Under the pieces are notes generated by a model, which worked only from the letters and a program-made list of their open reading frames with translations, had not been told where the DNA came from and did no database searches. A stretch of 64,000 bases of DNA from Nitrospira sp. (GTDB lineage Bacteria; Nitrospirota; Nitrospiria; Nitrospirales; Nitrospiraceae): positions 310,001 through 374,000 of the forward strand of contig JARFXO010000001.1 in the NCBI GenBank assembly GCA_029194665.1, written 5' to 3'. Position 1 is the stretch's first letter, and the number at the start of each line of letters is the position of its first letter. The position numbers and the translations under genes are program-made. Positions 26,692-35,913 of the stretch are shown piece after piece.

Positions 26692-29066
26692 ACGAGACCC
26701 TTGTTCAGCGCATGCAGGTCGAGGTGGAAGGAACGGTGCAGGGTGTGGGGTTCCGTCCCTTCATCTATCGGCTGGCATCCGAGTTGGGGTTGACTGGGTG
26801 GATCAAGAACACAAGAAACGGCGTGGCGATCGAAGTAGAAGGTTCAGTATCGGTTGTGGAAACGTTTCTCCAGCGGATGAGATCCGACGCGCCGGCCTCA
26901 GCCGCTGTCGAGGTAATAAGCACCAGCGCCATTCCGACGCTCGACGACGAGAGCTTTTCAATCGGTCAGTGCACTGAGTCGGGTCAGCGAGCTCTTGTCA
27001 TCCCACCGGACTTGGCCACATGCGCCGATTGCCGGCGCGAGCTCAACGACCCACATGACCGTCGCTTTCGGTATCCGTTCCTCACCTGCACACAATGCGG
27101 CCCACGCTATAGTCTGCTCACAGCGATTCCTTACGAACGCTCCAATACAACCATGGCCGGGTTCGACCTCTGCCCTGTCTGTCGCACCGAGTATGAAGCT
27201 GAAGCCGATCGGCGTTTTCATGCTGAGCCGATCGCCTGTCCGACCTGCGGGCCACGCTTGTGTCTGTGGGATGAGCAGGGTCACGAAGTCGCGGGTCGCG
27301 AGGAAGCTTTACAGCAAGTGACTGCTCTGCTCGACCAAGGACGCATCGTCGCGGTGAAAGGATTGGGCGGTTTCCAGCTCTGGGTGGATGCGAAATCGGA
27401 GGAGGCCGTTCGGCGATTGCGCGATCGGAAACGAAGACCGGAGAAACCCTTCGCCCTATTGTTCCCTTCCGTCGATGCGGTCAGAGACTATTGCCTGTTG
27501 TCTTCAGATGAGGAGGCGTTGCTCTGCTCACCGCAGGCGCCGATCGTCTTAGCGCGCAAGCGGCAGGATACAGTCCTTGCTGAAGCTGTGGCGCCGGGCA
27601 ATTCCTGTCTCGGTGTGATGTTGCCTTCGACGCCACTCCATGATCTCTTGATGGCGTCGCTCCAGCGGCCCATGGTCGCTACGAGTGGGAATCGTTCCGA
27701 AGAACCGATCGTGACTGATGAGCGTGAAGCACTGGTCCGACTCCAAGGCATTGCCGACGCGCTGCTCGTGCATGACCGGCTGATCGCAAGGCCGGTCGAC
27801 GATTCGGTCGTGTTGGTGGTCGGCGGCAAGCCGGTGAGCAACGGCATGGGTGAGGCAGGCAAGCTGAAGGCCGGAATGATGATCCTTCGTCGAGCGCGAG
27901 GCTATGCACCCCAGGCAACTAGATGGAGTGATGGCCCGTCAAATGGAAAGGCGCAGGGTCCGATCCTTGCTGTCGGAGGGCAGCTCAAGAACACAGTTGC
28001 CCTTCTTTCAGGCAATCGCGTCGTGCTCAGCCAGCATCTCGGTGACCTTTCTACCGTCGAGTCGGACAGAGCCTTCCGGCAAGCCATCGAGGATCTCCAG
28101 CTGATGCTCCAGGTCACACCTGAGGCTGTCGCTTGCGATTTTCATCCGGATTATCGATCGACGGTCTTTGCAAGAATGTTGAGCGAAGCCCTTCTAGTGC
28201 CTCTGGTTCCCGTGCAGCATCACCACGCCCATGTGGCCTCCTGCATGGCGGAGCACAGACTTGACGGTGAGGTGCTGGGTATCGCCTGGGACGGGGCAGG
28301 GTACGGAGGAGACGGCCAGATTTGGGGCGGAGAGTTCTTGGTTGCGAGCTACCGGCAGTTCACCCGGTTTGCGCATCTCCGGCCCTTTCGATTGCCAGGC
28401 GGCGAAGCCGCCATGCGAGAGCCAAACCGGTCTGCCGCAGCGGTACTGTGGGAACTCATGGGAGAAGAGATGCCGGTACATCGTCTGCCTTCCTGGAAGG
28501 TGACGGAAAATCAGCGTGCGCAGTTGGAGAGTTTGCTCAGGTCCAGCTTTTCGTCGCCATGGACGACGAGCATGGGGCGACTCTTCGACACAGTGGCATC
28601 ACTAACTGGATTGTGCCCACAGGCGTCTTTTGAAGGGCAGGCGGCGATGACAGTGCAGTTTGCCGCGGAGCGAGAAACAGATGAAGGCATAATGAGCATG
28701 GAAGGGTATCCGATGGATGTGGTACCCAGTGATAGTCCTCATACCAAGCGGATGGTCGATTGGCGTCCCATGATCAGTGCCTTACTCGATGACCTTCGTA
28801 GAGGCATTAATCCTGATAAGATTGCCGCCCGGTTTCATGCGGGTCTTGCCGTTGCAACTGTCGGCTTGGCTCAAGAGGCCGGTCTGCCTCGCGTCGTCCT
28901 GACCGGCGGCTGTTTTCAGAATCGGCTGCTTCTGTCACTGGTGAGACAACGTTTGGAGAGGGCGGGGTTCACTGTCTATAGCCACGTGCTGGTTCCGCCC
29001 AACGACGGGGGGCTGTCCCTCGGGCAAGCAGTGGTTGCTGTGTGCCGCTTGAAAGACGTTCAGTAA
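26688..29066 (+). CDS. hypF: carbamoyltransferase HypF
   Basis: 792 residues, full length. Domains in order: acylphosphatase (EGTVQGVGFRPFIYRLA, residues 10-95), paired zinc fingers (CADCRRELNDP, CTQCGPRYS, CPVCRTEYEA, CPTCGPRL, about 110-200), a YrdC-like carbamoyl-adenylate domain (about 210-390) and a Kae1-like domain with HHHAHVASCMAEH and a late GGCFQNRLL. It makes carbamoyl-AMP and passes the group to HypE for the CN ligands of the active site. Its ATG overlaps the hypA stop. Confidence 0.95.
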   Translation: MNETLVQRMQVEVEGTVQGVGFRPFIYRLASELGLTGWIKNTRNGVAIEVEGSVSVVETFLQRMRSDAPASAAVEVISTSAIPTLDDESFSIGQCTESGQRALVIPPDLATCADCRRELNDPHDRRFRYPFLTCTQCGPRYSLLTAIPYERSNTTMAGFDLCPVCRTEYEAEADRRFHAEPIACPTCGPRLCLWDEQGHEVAGREEALQQVTALLDQGRIVAVKGLGGFQLWVDAKSEEAVRRLRDRKRRPEKPFALLFPSVDAVRDYCLLSSDEEALLCSPQAPIVLARKRQDTVLAEAVAPGNSCLGVMLPSTPLHDLLMASLQRPMVATSGNRSEEPIVTDEREALVRLQGIADALLVHDRLIARPVDDSVVLVVGGKPVSNGMGEAGKLKAGMMILRRARGYAPQATRWSDGPSNGKAQGPILAVGGQLKNTVALLSGNRVVLSQHLGDLSTVESDRAFRQAIEDLQLMLQVTPEAVACDFHPDYRSTVFARMLSEALLVPLVPVQHHHAHVASCMAEHRLDGEVLGIAWDGAGYGGDGQIWGGEFLVASYRQFTRFAHLRPFRLPGGEAAMREPNRSAAAVLWELMGEEMPVHRLPSWKVTENQRAQLESLLRSSFSSPWTTSMGRLFDTVASLTGLCPQASFEGQAAMTVQFAAERETDEGIMSMEGYPMDVVPSDSPHTKRMVDWRPMISALLDDLRRGINPDKIAARFHAGLAVATVGLAQEAGLPRVVLTGGCFQNRLLLSLVRQRLERAGFTVYSHVLVPPNDGGLSLGQAVVAVCRLKDVQ

Positions 29067-29084
29067 CAGAAGGTAGAGCAAAGG

Positions 29085-29333
29085 ATGTGTCTCGCAGTCC
29101 CAGGACAAGTCTTGAGCATCGAGGATGATGCGCTTCGCACCGCGACCGTATCGTTCGGTGGCGTGACGAAATCCGTCTCATTGGCACTGGTGCCCGAGGC
29201 TGAAGTGGGTGACTATGTCATCGTCCATGTCGGCTTTGCGATCAGCCGATTGGATGAGGAAGCGGCACGACGAACGTTGGAGACCTACGCCGACCTGGCG
29301 GCTTCTGATCCCGATCGAGGGTTCAAGTCATGA
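29085..29333 (+). CDS. hypC: hydrogenase assembly chaperone HypC
   Basis: 82 residues, beginning MCLAVPGQVLSIEDD with the essential Cys2. It then has the conserved SFGGVTKSVSLAL and GDYVIVHVGFAISRLDEEAA. HypC works with HypD to carry the Fe(CN)2CO unit and chaperones the large-subunit precursor. The stop overlaps the ATG of a tiny remnant frame (29330). Confidence 0.95.
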   Translation: MCLAVPGQVLSIEDDALRTATVSFGGVTKSVSLALVPEAEVGDYVIVHVGFAISRLDEEAARRTLETYADLAASDPDRGFKS

Positions 29334-29404
29334 AGCTCGACTATCATCCGGACACTGATTCGTCCGATATCGAAAGACCTATGATCAACAAGGAAGGTGA
29401 ATGA
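29330..29404 (+). pseudogene. tiny frame resembling the start of a DUF2283 protein
   Basis: 24 codons, starting at an ATG that overlaps the hypC stop. It opens MKLDYHPDTDSSDIERP, similar to the usual DUF2283 opening (a basic residue, then YDPEAD and LYI). It stops just before the following gene. A complete DUF2283 protein is about 60-70 residues, so this looks like a truncated remnant, or a very short leader frame coupling hypC to the next gene. Confidence 0.35.
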
Positions 29405-29724
29405 TGAATGATAACGACGGGATGTTGTTTGTAGCTCATTGGACGCACACGCCTGAGAATTGCCCGGGAAGAAGTAAAGAGGGAGCCACGATGCTCAATG
29501 AGTTCTGGGCCAAGCGGGACCTTGCCGCCAAGAAAGGAGTGAAGATCCTGAGTGCCTATGTCGCCGCCACGGAACATACCTACTACATCACCGTTCAGGC
29601 CAAGGACTATCAATCCCTCTTGGAGTTTTTCGAACCGTTGGCCCCGACCCAAACCGGCGCAATTCATCCGGTGACGACGATGGATGAATGGACGAAGCAC
29701 ATTGATCCGAAGAGAACGTGCTGA
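29401..29724 (+). CDS. small DUF3303-like protein in the hyp cluster
   Basis: 107 residues with a good ribosome binding site (AAGGAAGG) before ATG 29401 (or 29404). It reads as an alpha-beta ferredoxin-like fold: FVAHWTHTPENCPGR, KKGVKILSAYVAATEHTYYI, VQAKDYQSLLEFFEPLAP and a C-terminal PVTTMDEWTKHI. The pattern resembles DUF3303-type proteins; no function is established. It directly follows hypC in the hyp operon, so a role tied to hydrogenase maturation or stress is possible but unproven. Confidence 0.65.
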   Translation: MMNDNDGMLFVAHWTHTPENCPGRSKEGATMLNEFWAKRDLAAKKGVKILSAYVAATEHTYYITVQAKDYQSLLEFFEPLAPTQTGAIHPVTTMDEWTKHIDPKRTC

Positions 29725-29894
29725 GTGGCTCTCCGCCCATCGAACCTGGGATTCCACGTTTGTGGGTCGTCATCAGGTATGGCGCCCAATGTGATCCGGT
29801 AGGTGTTGAGAGACGAAATAGAAAGGGCAAGGGATCTGGTCTGTGGCGGGCGCGAAAGTGGAGAAAAACGGCAGGCGGGCTGACAATTCCACCA

Positions 29895-30200
29895 CTAAGC
29901 GAGCTGCGCACAGGGCCAGGCAAAGACACGGATCGCGGGTTTCACCCACACTGAGTGCTTCAAGGTCTCAGCGCACCACTCTTTAATCGCAGTGGCCACC
30001 TGATCGCGCTGCGCTGGTTCGAGAGCGACCAGGATCACGCTGTTGGTCCCGGGATAATACGAGATCCCTTCGGCTGGTCCGGACTGCCCTGTTCCGACTG
30101 TTTCTGGGATTTCCGTAAAAGCCAATACGTCGCAACTCCGTAAGATCTCGTGTACGCGAACTTGCAGCGAGGCGCGAAAGACGATCATCAACATGTCCAT
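29895..30200 (-). CDS. PII-like signalling protein
   Basis: 101 residues, start ATG 30200 with GGAGG upstream. It opens DMLMIVFRASLQVRVHEIL and has GPAEGISYYPGTNSVILVAL and KEWCAETLK, a pattern of short PII-like proteins with the ferredoxin-like beta-alpha-beta fold. Classical uridylylation (Tyr51) features are not evident. Such proteins bind small ligands and often sense metabolites next to transport or carbon genes. It lies on the opposite strand to the hyp genes, separating hypC from hypD. Confidence 0.6.
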   Translation of the reverse strand: MDMLMIVFRASLQVRVHEILRSCDVLAFTEIPETVGTGQSGPAEGISYYPGTNSVILVALEPAQRDQVATAIKEWCAETLKHSVWVKPAIRVFAWPCAQLA

Positions 30201-30281
30201 GAGTGACCTCCAAGCGGGTGGGCTGGCACTATACCAGGTTCCGGCGCGATCGAGGAGGCGCGCATCACGAGGCGTCTTGAA

Positions 30282-30536
30282 TCAGTAGTGGAATCGAAGC
30301 TGCGCAATTTCTAGCACATCATTCACCACGCGATAGACCATGCGATGTTCATCTGTAATCCGCCGCGACCAAAACCCCGATAGTGCATGTTTCAATGGTT
30401 CTGGTTTGCCGACGCCAGCGAAGGGCTCGCGTTGTGTGTCGCGGATGAGCTTGTTGATCCGTTCTACCATACGTTTGTCGTGCTTCTGCCAATACAGGTA
30501 GTCTTCCCAGGCCTCGTCTGCGAATACCAGCTTCAC
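30282..30536 (-). CDS. yoeB: YoeB-family toxin (ribosome-dependent mRNA interferase)
   Basis: 84 residues, exactly the YoeB length. The catalytic set is in place: Glu46 (in GKPEPLKH), Arg65 (in TDEHRMVYR), His83 and Tyr84 (terminal FHY). WSRRITDEHRMVYRV is the family core. It cuts mRNA in the ribosomal A site when free of the antitoxin. It overlaps the antitoxin stop by four bases, so the two are translated together. Confidence 0.95.
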   Translation of the reverse strand: MKLVFADEAWEDYLYWQKHDKRMVERINKLIRDTQREPFAGVGKPEPLKHALSGFWSRRITDEHRMVYRVVNDVLEIAQLRFHY

Positions 30537-30784
30537 TTGGCCAGCTTTCGCTCAACGCCTTTGCCTGCGTTCAGTTGCGCGACGGCCGAGAGAAGTCTCT
30601 TGGCGTTGGCGGGCGTTCGTAGAAGATAAGCGGTTTCTTCCAGCGCCTTGTAGTCTTCGAGCGACAACATCACGACGGACTGTTCGCCGTTGCGAGTAAT
30701 AATTAAAGCTTCGTGGTCGTCACACACCCGATCCATTGCACGAGCGAGATTGGCACGAACGGTGGTGTAGGTCAGCGTATCCAT
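30533..30784 (-). CDS. yefM: YefM/Phd-family antitoxin
   Basis: 83 residues. The N-terminal DNA-binding fold matches Phd/YefM: TYTTVRANLARAMDRVCDDHE, then LIITRNGEQSVVMLSLEDY, followed by a variable toxin-binding tail. It neutralises YoeB and represses the operon with it. AGGAGG lies before ATG 30784. A TGTAC-core operator precedes the gene (30800-30817). Confidence 0.93.
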   Translation of the reverse strand: MDTLTYTTVRANLARAMDRVCDDHEALIITRNGEQSVVMLSLEDYKALEETAYLLRTPANAKRLLSAVAQLNAGKGVERKLAK

Positions 30785-30799
30785 GGCAGCCTCCTGGAA

Positions 30800-30817
30800 T
30801 GTACGTGTTACTGTACA
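30800..30817. promoter_or_regulatory. YefM-type operator (two TGTAC-core boxes)
   Basis: TGTACG at 30800-30805 and TGTACA at 30812-30817, with centres 12 bp apart, 15 bp upstream of the antitoxin ATG. The E. coli yefM-yoeB operator also uses TGTACA cores at 12-bp centre spacing (from memory of that literature), so this is a good match for an autoregulatory site. Confidence 0.7.
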
Positions 30818-31056
30818 GATGAATGCGGGAAATGTCCAGTATCACCACAACGCTCAACTCCACATCTCACCAGTTCGTTGTGTTCCAGATGCACGCGTGA
30901 TAACCGGTCCCACAGCCGCATCTCATTGAAACGCCAACAATCATGGCGTTATGCTCGGAACAGTCGGTGGCGTGTTAGACGAACGGTCCATGGGATATCC
31001 GACTCTTATGCGGACGACCTAAATAGTGTTACGCGCCCACATCGGAAGAATCGGTA

Positions 31057-31434
31057 GTGTCAGATTCCGCGTGCATAGGCAGGTTGATCGGACCCGCGCT
31101 GATCGTTATCGCGGTTAGCGAGTGGATTAATCTGGACGTTTTCGCTGCCGCCGCTGGTCCAACGTATGCCACCCAGGTCTACCTAAATGGGACGCTCCTT
31201 TTCGTCGCTGGACTGGCGATCGTCCGAGCTCATAACGTATGGTCTCATCAGTGGCCTGTGTTGATAACGCTCGTGGGTTGGTTTGCAATCATTGTCGGTT
31301 TGGTCAGAATGTTTGCCCCACTGTCCTCACAATGGACTGTGCAAAGCCCTCCTGCGTCGTACGGTTCACTTGCCGCGCTGCTCGGCAGTGGCATCATTTT
31401 GATCTACAAATCCTATGGCGTTTCCGTGCGTTGA
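31057..31434 (+). CDS. small multi-span membrane protein
   Basis: 125 residues from GTG 31057. Hydrophobic segments lie near residues 10-28, 43-58, 67-86 and 101-118, so about four membrane spans. No domain is recognised. Start is uncertain; there is no clear ribosome binding site. It lies between the toxin-antitoxin module and hypD and is not a known hydrogenase gene. Confidence 0.55.
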   Translation: MSDSACIGRLIGPALIVIAVSEWINLDVFAAAAGPTYATQVYLNGTLLFVAGLAIVRAHNVWSHQWPVLITLVGWFAIIVGLVRMFAPLSSQWTVQSPPASYGSLAALLGSGIILIYKSYGVSVR

Positions 31435-31581
31435 TACTGGGATTCGTCGGATGAGACTGCGCCAGATCAGCAAGGCAGAGTCCACTCGTTCGAGGTCGGC
31501 TCTTTCCACACAGACCCCGATTGACCTTCACAGGATCGTGAGAATGAGGTCGAACTAATGAGGTTGCGTTAGATCTCGGTC

Positions 31582-32691
31582 ATGAAGTACGTGGACGAAT
31601 TTCGCGATCGCGCAGTGGCGATGGCATTGGCAGGACGGATCAAGAAGACGGTGCGCCGGCCTTGGACCATTATGGAGGTCTGCGGGGGGCAGACCCATGC
31701 GATTGTGCGATTCGGGCTCGATAGTTTGTTGCCGCAAAGCCTCACGCTTGTTCATGGGCCGGGCTGTCCGGTTTGCGTGACTTCGGTGTCGCTGATCGAT
31801 CAGGCCGTCTGCATCGCATCCTTGCCCAGAGTAATCTTCTGCTCGTTCGGCGACATGCTGCGTGTTCCCGGTTCTCGTGGCGATTTGTTCGGAGTAAAGG
31901 CGGCAGGCGGGGATGTCCGGATCATCTATTCGCCCTTAGATGCACTGGAGCTGGCTCACAAAAATCCAGACCACGAGGTCGTCTGTTTTGCTGTAGGATT
32001 CGAGACCACTGCACCGGCCTGGGCCATGGCAGTCACGCGGGCGAAGCAGTTGAGAATCACGAACTTCAGTCTGCTGATTGCTCACGTGCTAGTTCCTCCG
32101 GCGATGGAAGCAATCCTGTCATCTCCTCAAAATCGGATCCAAGGGTTTCTTGCTGCGGGTCATGTTTGCACTGTGATGGGATATGAGGAGTACGAAGCCA
32201 TCGCGCAGCGATATCAAGTTCCGATCGTCGTGACCGGGTTCGAGCCGCTGGATATTCTCCAAGGCGTGGCCATGTTGGTTGGGCAGTTGGAGGAGGGACG
32301 GGTCGAGGTCGAGAATCAGTATGTGCGGTCGGTCAGCAGGGAGGGAAATCGACAAGCGAGGACCATCGTCAGGGAAGCCTTTGAACCAGCTCCGAGGGCC
32401 TGGCGTGGCATCGGCGAGATTCCAGCAAGCGGCTTGCGCCTCAAATCTCCTTACAGCGCCTACGACGCTGAGCTGAAGTTTCAGCGGGAACTCGGGCAAC
32501 TTGCTGAAGGGAAAGAGGATCCAGAATGCCAAAGTGGGCTGGTTCTCCAGGGTTTGCTCAAGCCGACAGACTGTCCAGCCTTCGGGACCCGTTGCACGCC
32601 GGAACGACCGTTAGGCGCGCCGATGGTGTCGAGCGAAGGGGCCTGTGCCGCCTACTATCGATACCGTTCCCGCGCCACAGCTAAAGCCTAG
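31582..32691 (+). CDS. hypD: hydrogenase formation protein HypD
   Basis: 369 residues. Conserved features include [31 protein letters not shown] (thiol/Fe-binding cysteines), [10 protein letters not shown] and the C-terminal [4Fe-4S] region with [21 protein letters not shown] and [21 protein letters not shown]. HypD and HypC build the Fe(CN)2CO unit. It is separated from hypC by about 2.2 kb of unrelated genes but is directly followed by hypE. Confidence 0.95.
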   Translation: MKYVDEFRDRAVAMALAGRIKKTVRRPWTIMEVCGGQTHAIVRFGLDSLLPQSLTLVHGPGCPVCVTSVSLIDQAVCIASLPRVIFCSFGDMLRVPGSRGDLFGVKAAGGDVRIIYSPLDALELAHKNPDHEVVCFAVGFETTAPAWAMAVTRAKQLRITNFSLLIAHVLVPPAMEAILSSPQNRIQGFLAAGHVCTVMGYEEYEAIAQRYQVPIVVTGFEPLDILQGVAMLVGQLEEGRVEVENQYVRSVSREGNRQARTIVREAFEPAPRAWRGIGEIPASGLRLKSPYSAYDAELKFQRELGQLAEGKEDPECQSGLVLQGLLKPTDCPAFGTRCTPERPLGAPMVSSEGACAAYYRYRSRATAKA

Positions 32692-32714
32692 ACGGGAAGA
32701 GAGAGTGAACGACT

Positions 32715-33770
32715 GTGCGTGACAACAAAGCCTTTGAGCCGGCTTGTCCATTGCCGATCGATTCAAGAAAGACCATACAGCTTGCGCATGGCGGTGGTGG
32801 CCGACTCATGCAGGAGTTGATTCAAAACGTATTCGTGCGGGCTTTTCAAAATTCTATGCTGGAATCCCTGCATGACGGCGCGACCTGGCCAGTGGAGAAA
32901 GGGACGCTCGCCTTCACCACCGATTCGTACGTGGTGCGGCCGTTGTTTTTTCCCGGCGGTGACATCGGGAGTCTGGCGGTGAACGGCACGATCAACGATC
33001 TTGCCATGTGCGGCGCGAAGCCGCTCTATCTGAGCGCAGGATTCATCTTGGAAGAAGGGCTTAGCATGGAAGTGCTACAGCGAGTCGTGAACTCGATGGC
33101 CGAGGCCGCGCGGGAAGCGGGCGTGTCTATTGTCACCGGCGATACAAAGGTCGTGGATCGGGGCAAAGGTGACGGAATTTTCATCAACACCGCCGGCGTT
33201 GGTCTGGTGCCGCCTGGGGTTCGCGTGTTGCCGACATTAATCCAACCGGGTGATGCGATTCTTGTGAGCGGCGATCTCGGTTTACACGGAGTGGCGGTCC
33301 TCAGCGTACGGGAAGGGCTAACGTTCGCTGGTAATATCAAGAGCGATACCGCGCCATTGCATCGCATCGTGAGTGATTTGATCCAAAGCGATATCGAAAT
33401 CCATTGTCTGCGTGACCTCACTCGTGGTGGATTGGCCAGCGTGTTGAACGAACTGGCCGTAGAGGCGAAAGTTGGGATGACTGTGGACGAGGCGGACATT
33501 CCGGTGAGCGAGCCGGTGCGGGGAGCCTGTGAGCTCTTAGGGCTCGATCCATTGTATGTGGCGAATGAGGGTCGCTTCGTTGCGATGGTGCCGGCTCAGC
33601 AGGCCGAAGCGGCGGTGGTAGTGATGCGCCGGCATGAAAAGGCGAGCCAGGCGGCCCACATCGGCGTCGTGACAGATCGCGATCCTTCGATGGTCATCTT
33701 AAAGACTGTTGTCGAGACGCATCGTGTACTCGATCTGTTATCGGGCGAGCAACTGCCGCGAATCTGTTGA
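32715..33770 (+). CDS. hypE: carbamoyl dehydratase HypE
   Basis: 351 residues, GTG start at 32715. It opens with [16 protein letters not shown] and has [19 protein letters not shown], the ATP-binding [16 protein letters not shown] and the C-terminal PRIC whose last cysteine carries the thiocarbamate/thiocyanate. HypE dehydrates the carbamoyl group delivered by HypF to cyanide. Last gene of the hyp set. Confidence 0.95.
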   Translation: MRDNKAFEPACPLPIDSRKTIQLAHGGGGRLMQELIQNVFVRAFQNSMLESLHDGATWPVEKGTLAFTTDSYVVRPLFFPGGDIGSLAVNGTINDLAMCGAKPLYLSAGFILEEGLSMEVLQRVVNSMAEAAREAGVSIVTGDTKVVDRGKGDGIFINTAGVGLVPPGVRVLPTLIQPGDAILVSGDLGLHGVAVLSVREGLTFAGNIKSDTAPLHRIVSDLIQSDIEIHCLRDLTRGGLASVLNELAVEAKVGMTVDEADIPVSEPVRGACELLGLDPLYVANEGRFVAMVPAQQAEAAVVVMRRHEKASQAAHIGVVTDRDPSMVILKTVVETHRVLDLLSGEQLPRIC

Positions 33771-34410
33771 GCCGGGAAGTGATCTAAGAAATCGGTCCCT
33801 GTGCTCGCACTAACTGCCAGCCGTCTTCTTCAGCTGTAGCATTCCGCGACAGTATTCAGCGAGTCTATCGTGGAGTTTTTCACGATCTCCGACAAAGGCC
33901 GAACTGTAGACGCTACGAAGACCAGCACTTTTACCACGCTCAGACTTGACAGCAATGGCTGCTCGTTAGTACTCCTAGGGTTATCAGCAGTGGAAGAGTT
34001 ATGCCGTCACGATCTATAGTTTCTCAGGTGGCGAGATGATTCATGGAGGAGAGCAGGGACTGCTGCACGATCACAACGTTGGGGTCGTCACTGCCTCGCT
34101 GGTACGGCTGGGTGGCTCATCGATGCGACAGAAGGCCGTGACCGGTGCCCCTTCCGTTCCGAGTCAAAACTGAGGAAAGCTTGAGCATCCTTGCCACCTG
34201 CAAGGGTGATTATGGACAGCGACCCTGCCCTTTCCGTTGGATGAATTGAGGATCGGAGCATTTTCGAAGTCGATTTCGGCAGATCAGGCATGCGTCGTAC
34301 CTGCCTCGAACATCGGACTCAAGCATATAGAACGGTCCATCGCGAACACCCATGTTGTGTGGGCGATGGAATCCCTTAATCACTGTTAGTAGGTTGTTCG
34401 AGGTCGGCAT
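33771..34410. other. 640-bp stretch without a supported gene
   Basis: A minus-strand frame of about 50 codons at 33810-33962 ends ...FVGDREKLHDRLAEYC and looks protein-like, but it has no start codon after the preceding stop and may be a degraded remnant. Nothing else is supported. The stretch should hold the hypE 3' end signals and the glgA promoter; I see no clear T-rich terminator. Confidence 0.45.
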
Positions 34411-35886
34411 ATGTATATCGTCATGGTGGCGACAGAATGTGCTCCGGTGGCCCAAGCCGGCGGGTTGGGCGATGTTGTGTTCGGTCTGAGCCGGGAAGTG
34501 GAACTTCGCGGCCACGCGGTGGAAATTATTCTGCCGAAGTACGATTGCATGCGATACGACCATATCTGGGGGCTGCGCGTGACGTTGGCGGACTTATGGG
34601 TGCCATGGTACAGCGGTGCGGTGCATTGCTCTGTGTGGTTCGGCTATGTGCATGGCCGCAAGTGCTTCTTTATCGAGCCTCACTCGCAGGACCATTTTTT
34701 CAATCGCGCGGCCTATTATGGCTTTCCGGATGAGTACATGCGGTGGGCCTTCTTTAGCAAGGCTGCCCTCGAATTCCTGTTGCGGACGAACAAACGGCCT
34801 GACGTGATTCATTGTCACGACTGGCACACGGCGCTTGTTCCGGTGTTGCTGTATGAAATCTACCAGCGCGCCGGCTTGCATGATCAGCGGGTGTGTTACA
34901 CCGTGCATAATTTCCGGCACCAGGGGATTGCCGGGGAGAACATCCTTTGGGCGACGGGCCTCTGCCGCCCTGAGTACTATTTCCATCCATGCCGGATGCG
35001 AGACGACTTCAACCACGCGGCAGTGAATTTGACGAAGGGCGCAATCCTGTACTCGAACTTCATCACGACGGTCTCGCCGCAGCATGCCTGGGAGGCTCGT
35101 CATACAGACCAGGGATTCGGACTTGGGCACTCGCTGTCTGTGCACCAAGGCAAGTTCGGCGGCGTGCTCAACGGGGTGGATTACGAGATCTGGAATCCCG
35201 AGATCGAAAGGCTGATTCCCCATCGATACGGCGAGAACAGCCTGGAGAGAAAATATGCGAACAAAGACGCGCTACGTGACCGATTCTGGTTGCGGAAAGA
35301 CTATAAGCCGATCATCGCTTACGTGGGGCGTCTGGATGCACAGAAGGGGATCGATCTGATCCGACATACGTTGTTCTATTCATTGGCGAACGGCGCACAG
35401 TTTGTCCTCCTAGGCCCGAGCTCGGAACACGGTGTACACGAACATTTCTGGCAGTTGAAGCACCACTTGAACGATCACCCGGACTGTCACCTGGAAATAG
35501 GATTCAGCGAAGACCTGGCCCATCTGATCTATGCCGGCGCGGACATGGTCATTGTGCCCAGTCTCTTCGAGCCCTGCGGGCTCACGCCGATGATTGCGCA
35601 GAAGTACGGGACCGTCCCGATCGTGCGGGCGATTGGAGGGTTGCTCAACAGCGTGGTCGATCGCGACTATAGCGACAAGCCGGCCGAGGAGCGCAACGGC
35701 TACGTTTTCCATCAGGCCGACCATAGCGGGATCGAGTCGGCCTTACGTCGAGCCATAGGGCTGTGGTACCGCTATCCGGAAGAATTTCGCCGACTGATGG
35801 TCAATGGCATGCGCTACGACTTTTCATGGAGCCGACCGGGCATGGATTACATCAACATTTACAATCATATCCGGCACAAGTGGTGA
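34411..35886 (+). CDS. glgA: glycogen synthase, GT5 family
   Basis: 491 residues. The ADP-glucose-binding opening is MYIVMVATECAPVAQAGGLG (a modified KxGGL loop, here QAGGL). Later motifs are PDVIHCHDWHTALVP, VLNGVDYEIWNPE, IAYVGRLDAQKGIDLI and the C-terminal VPSLFEPCGLTPMIAQKYG with the catalytic-region glutamate. It adds glucose from ADP-glucose (or a related donor) to alpha-glucan. The replaced lysine of the KTGGL motif is shared by several non-classical GT5 proteins, so donor preference is not certain. It is followed by a GH57 enzyme. Confidence 0.88.
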   Translation: MYIVMVATECAPVAQAGGLGDVVFGLSREVELRGHAVEIILPKYDCMRYDHIWGLRVTLADLWVPWYSGAVHCSVWFGYVHGRKCFFIEPHSQDHFFNRAAYYGFPDEYMRWAFFSKAALEFLLRTNKRPDVIHCHDWHTALVPVLLYEIYQRAGLHDQRVCYTVHNFRHQGIAGENILWATGLCRPEYYFHPCRMRDDFNHAAVNLTKGAILYSNFITTVSPQHAWEARHTDQGFGLGHSLSVHQGKFGGVLNGVDYEIWNPEIERLIPHRYGENSLERKYANKDALRDRFWLRKDYKPIIAYVGRLDAQKGIDLIRHTLFYSLANGAQFVLLGPSSEHGVHEHFWQLKHHLNDHPDCHLEIGFSEDLAHLIYAGADMVIVPSLFEPCGLTPMIAQKYGTVPIVRAIGGLLNSVVDRDYSDKPAEERNGYVFHQADHSGIESALRRAIGLWYRYPEEFRRLMVNGMRYDFSWSRPGMDYINIYNHIRHKW

Positions 35887-35913
35887 GATCGGGCCGGCGA
35901 GAGGGTACCGCGG

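Noticed and set aside
30930..30950. Inverted repeat AACGCCA / TGGCGTT upstream of the membrane protein gene
   Set aside because: Seven-base arms with a seven-base loop are easily found by chance and no function is suggested by context.
30852..30980. Integron attC-like site (GCTCAAC...GTTAGAC)
   Set aside because: The end boxes fit the loose consensus and the length is possible, but the arms do not pair beyond AAC/GTT and no integrase or cassette array is present.
33810..33962. Minus-strand frame of about 50 codons with protein-like residues
   Set aside because: It follows a stop codon without an ATG, GTG or TTG in a suitable place; possibly a remnant but not supported as a gene.
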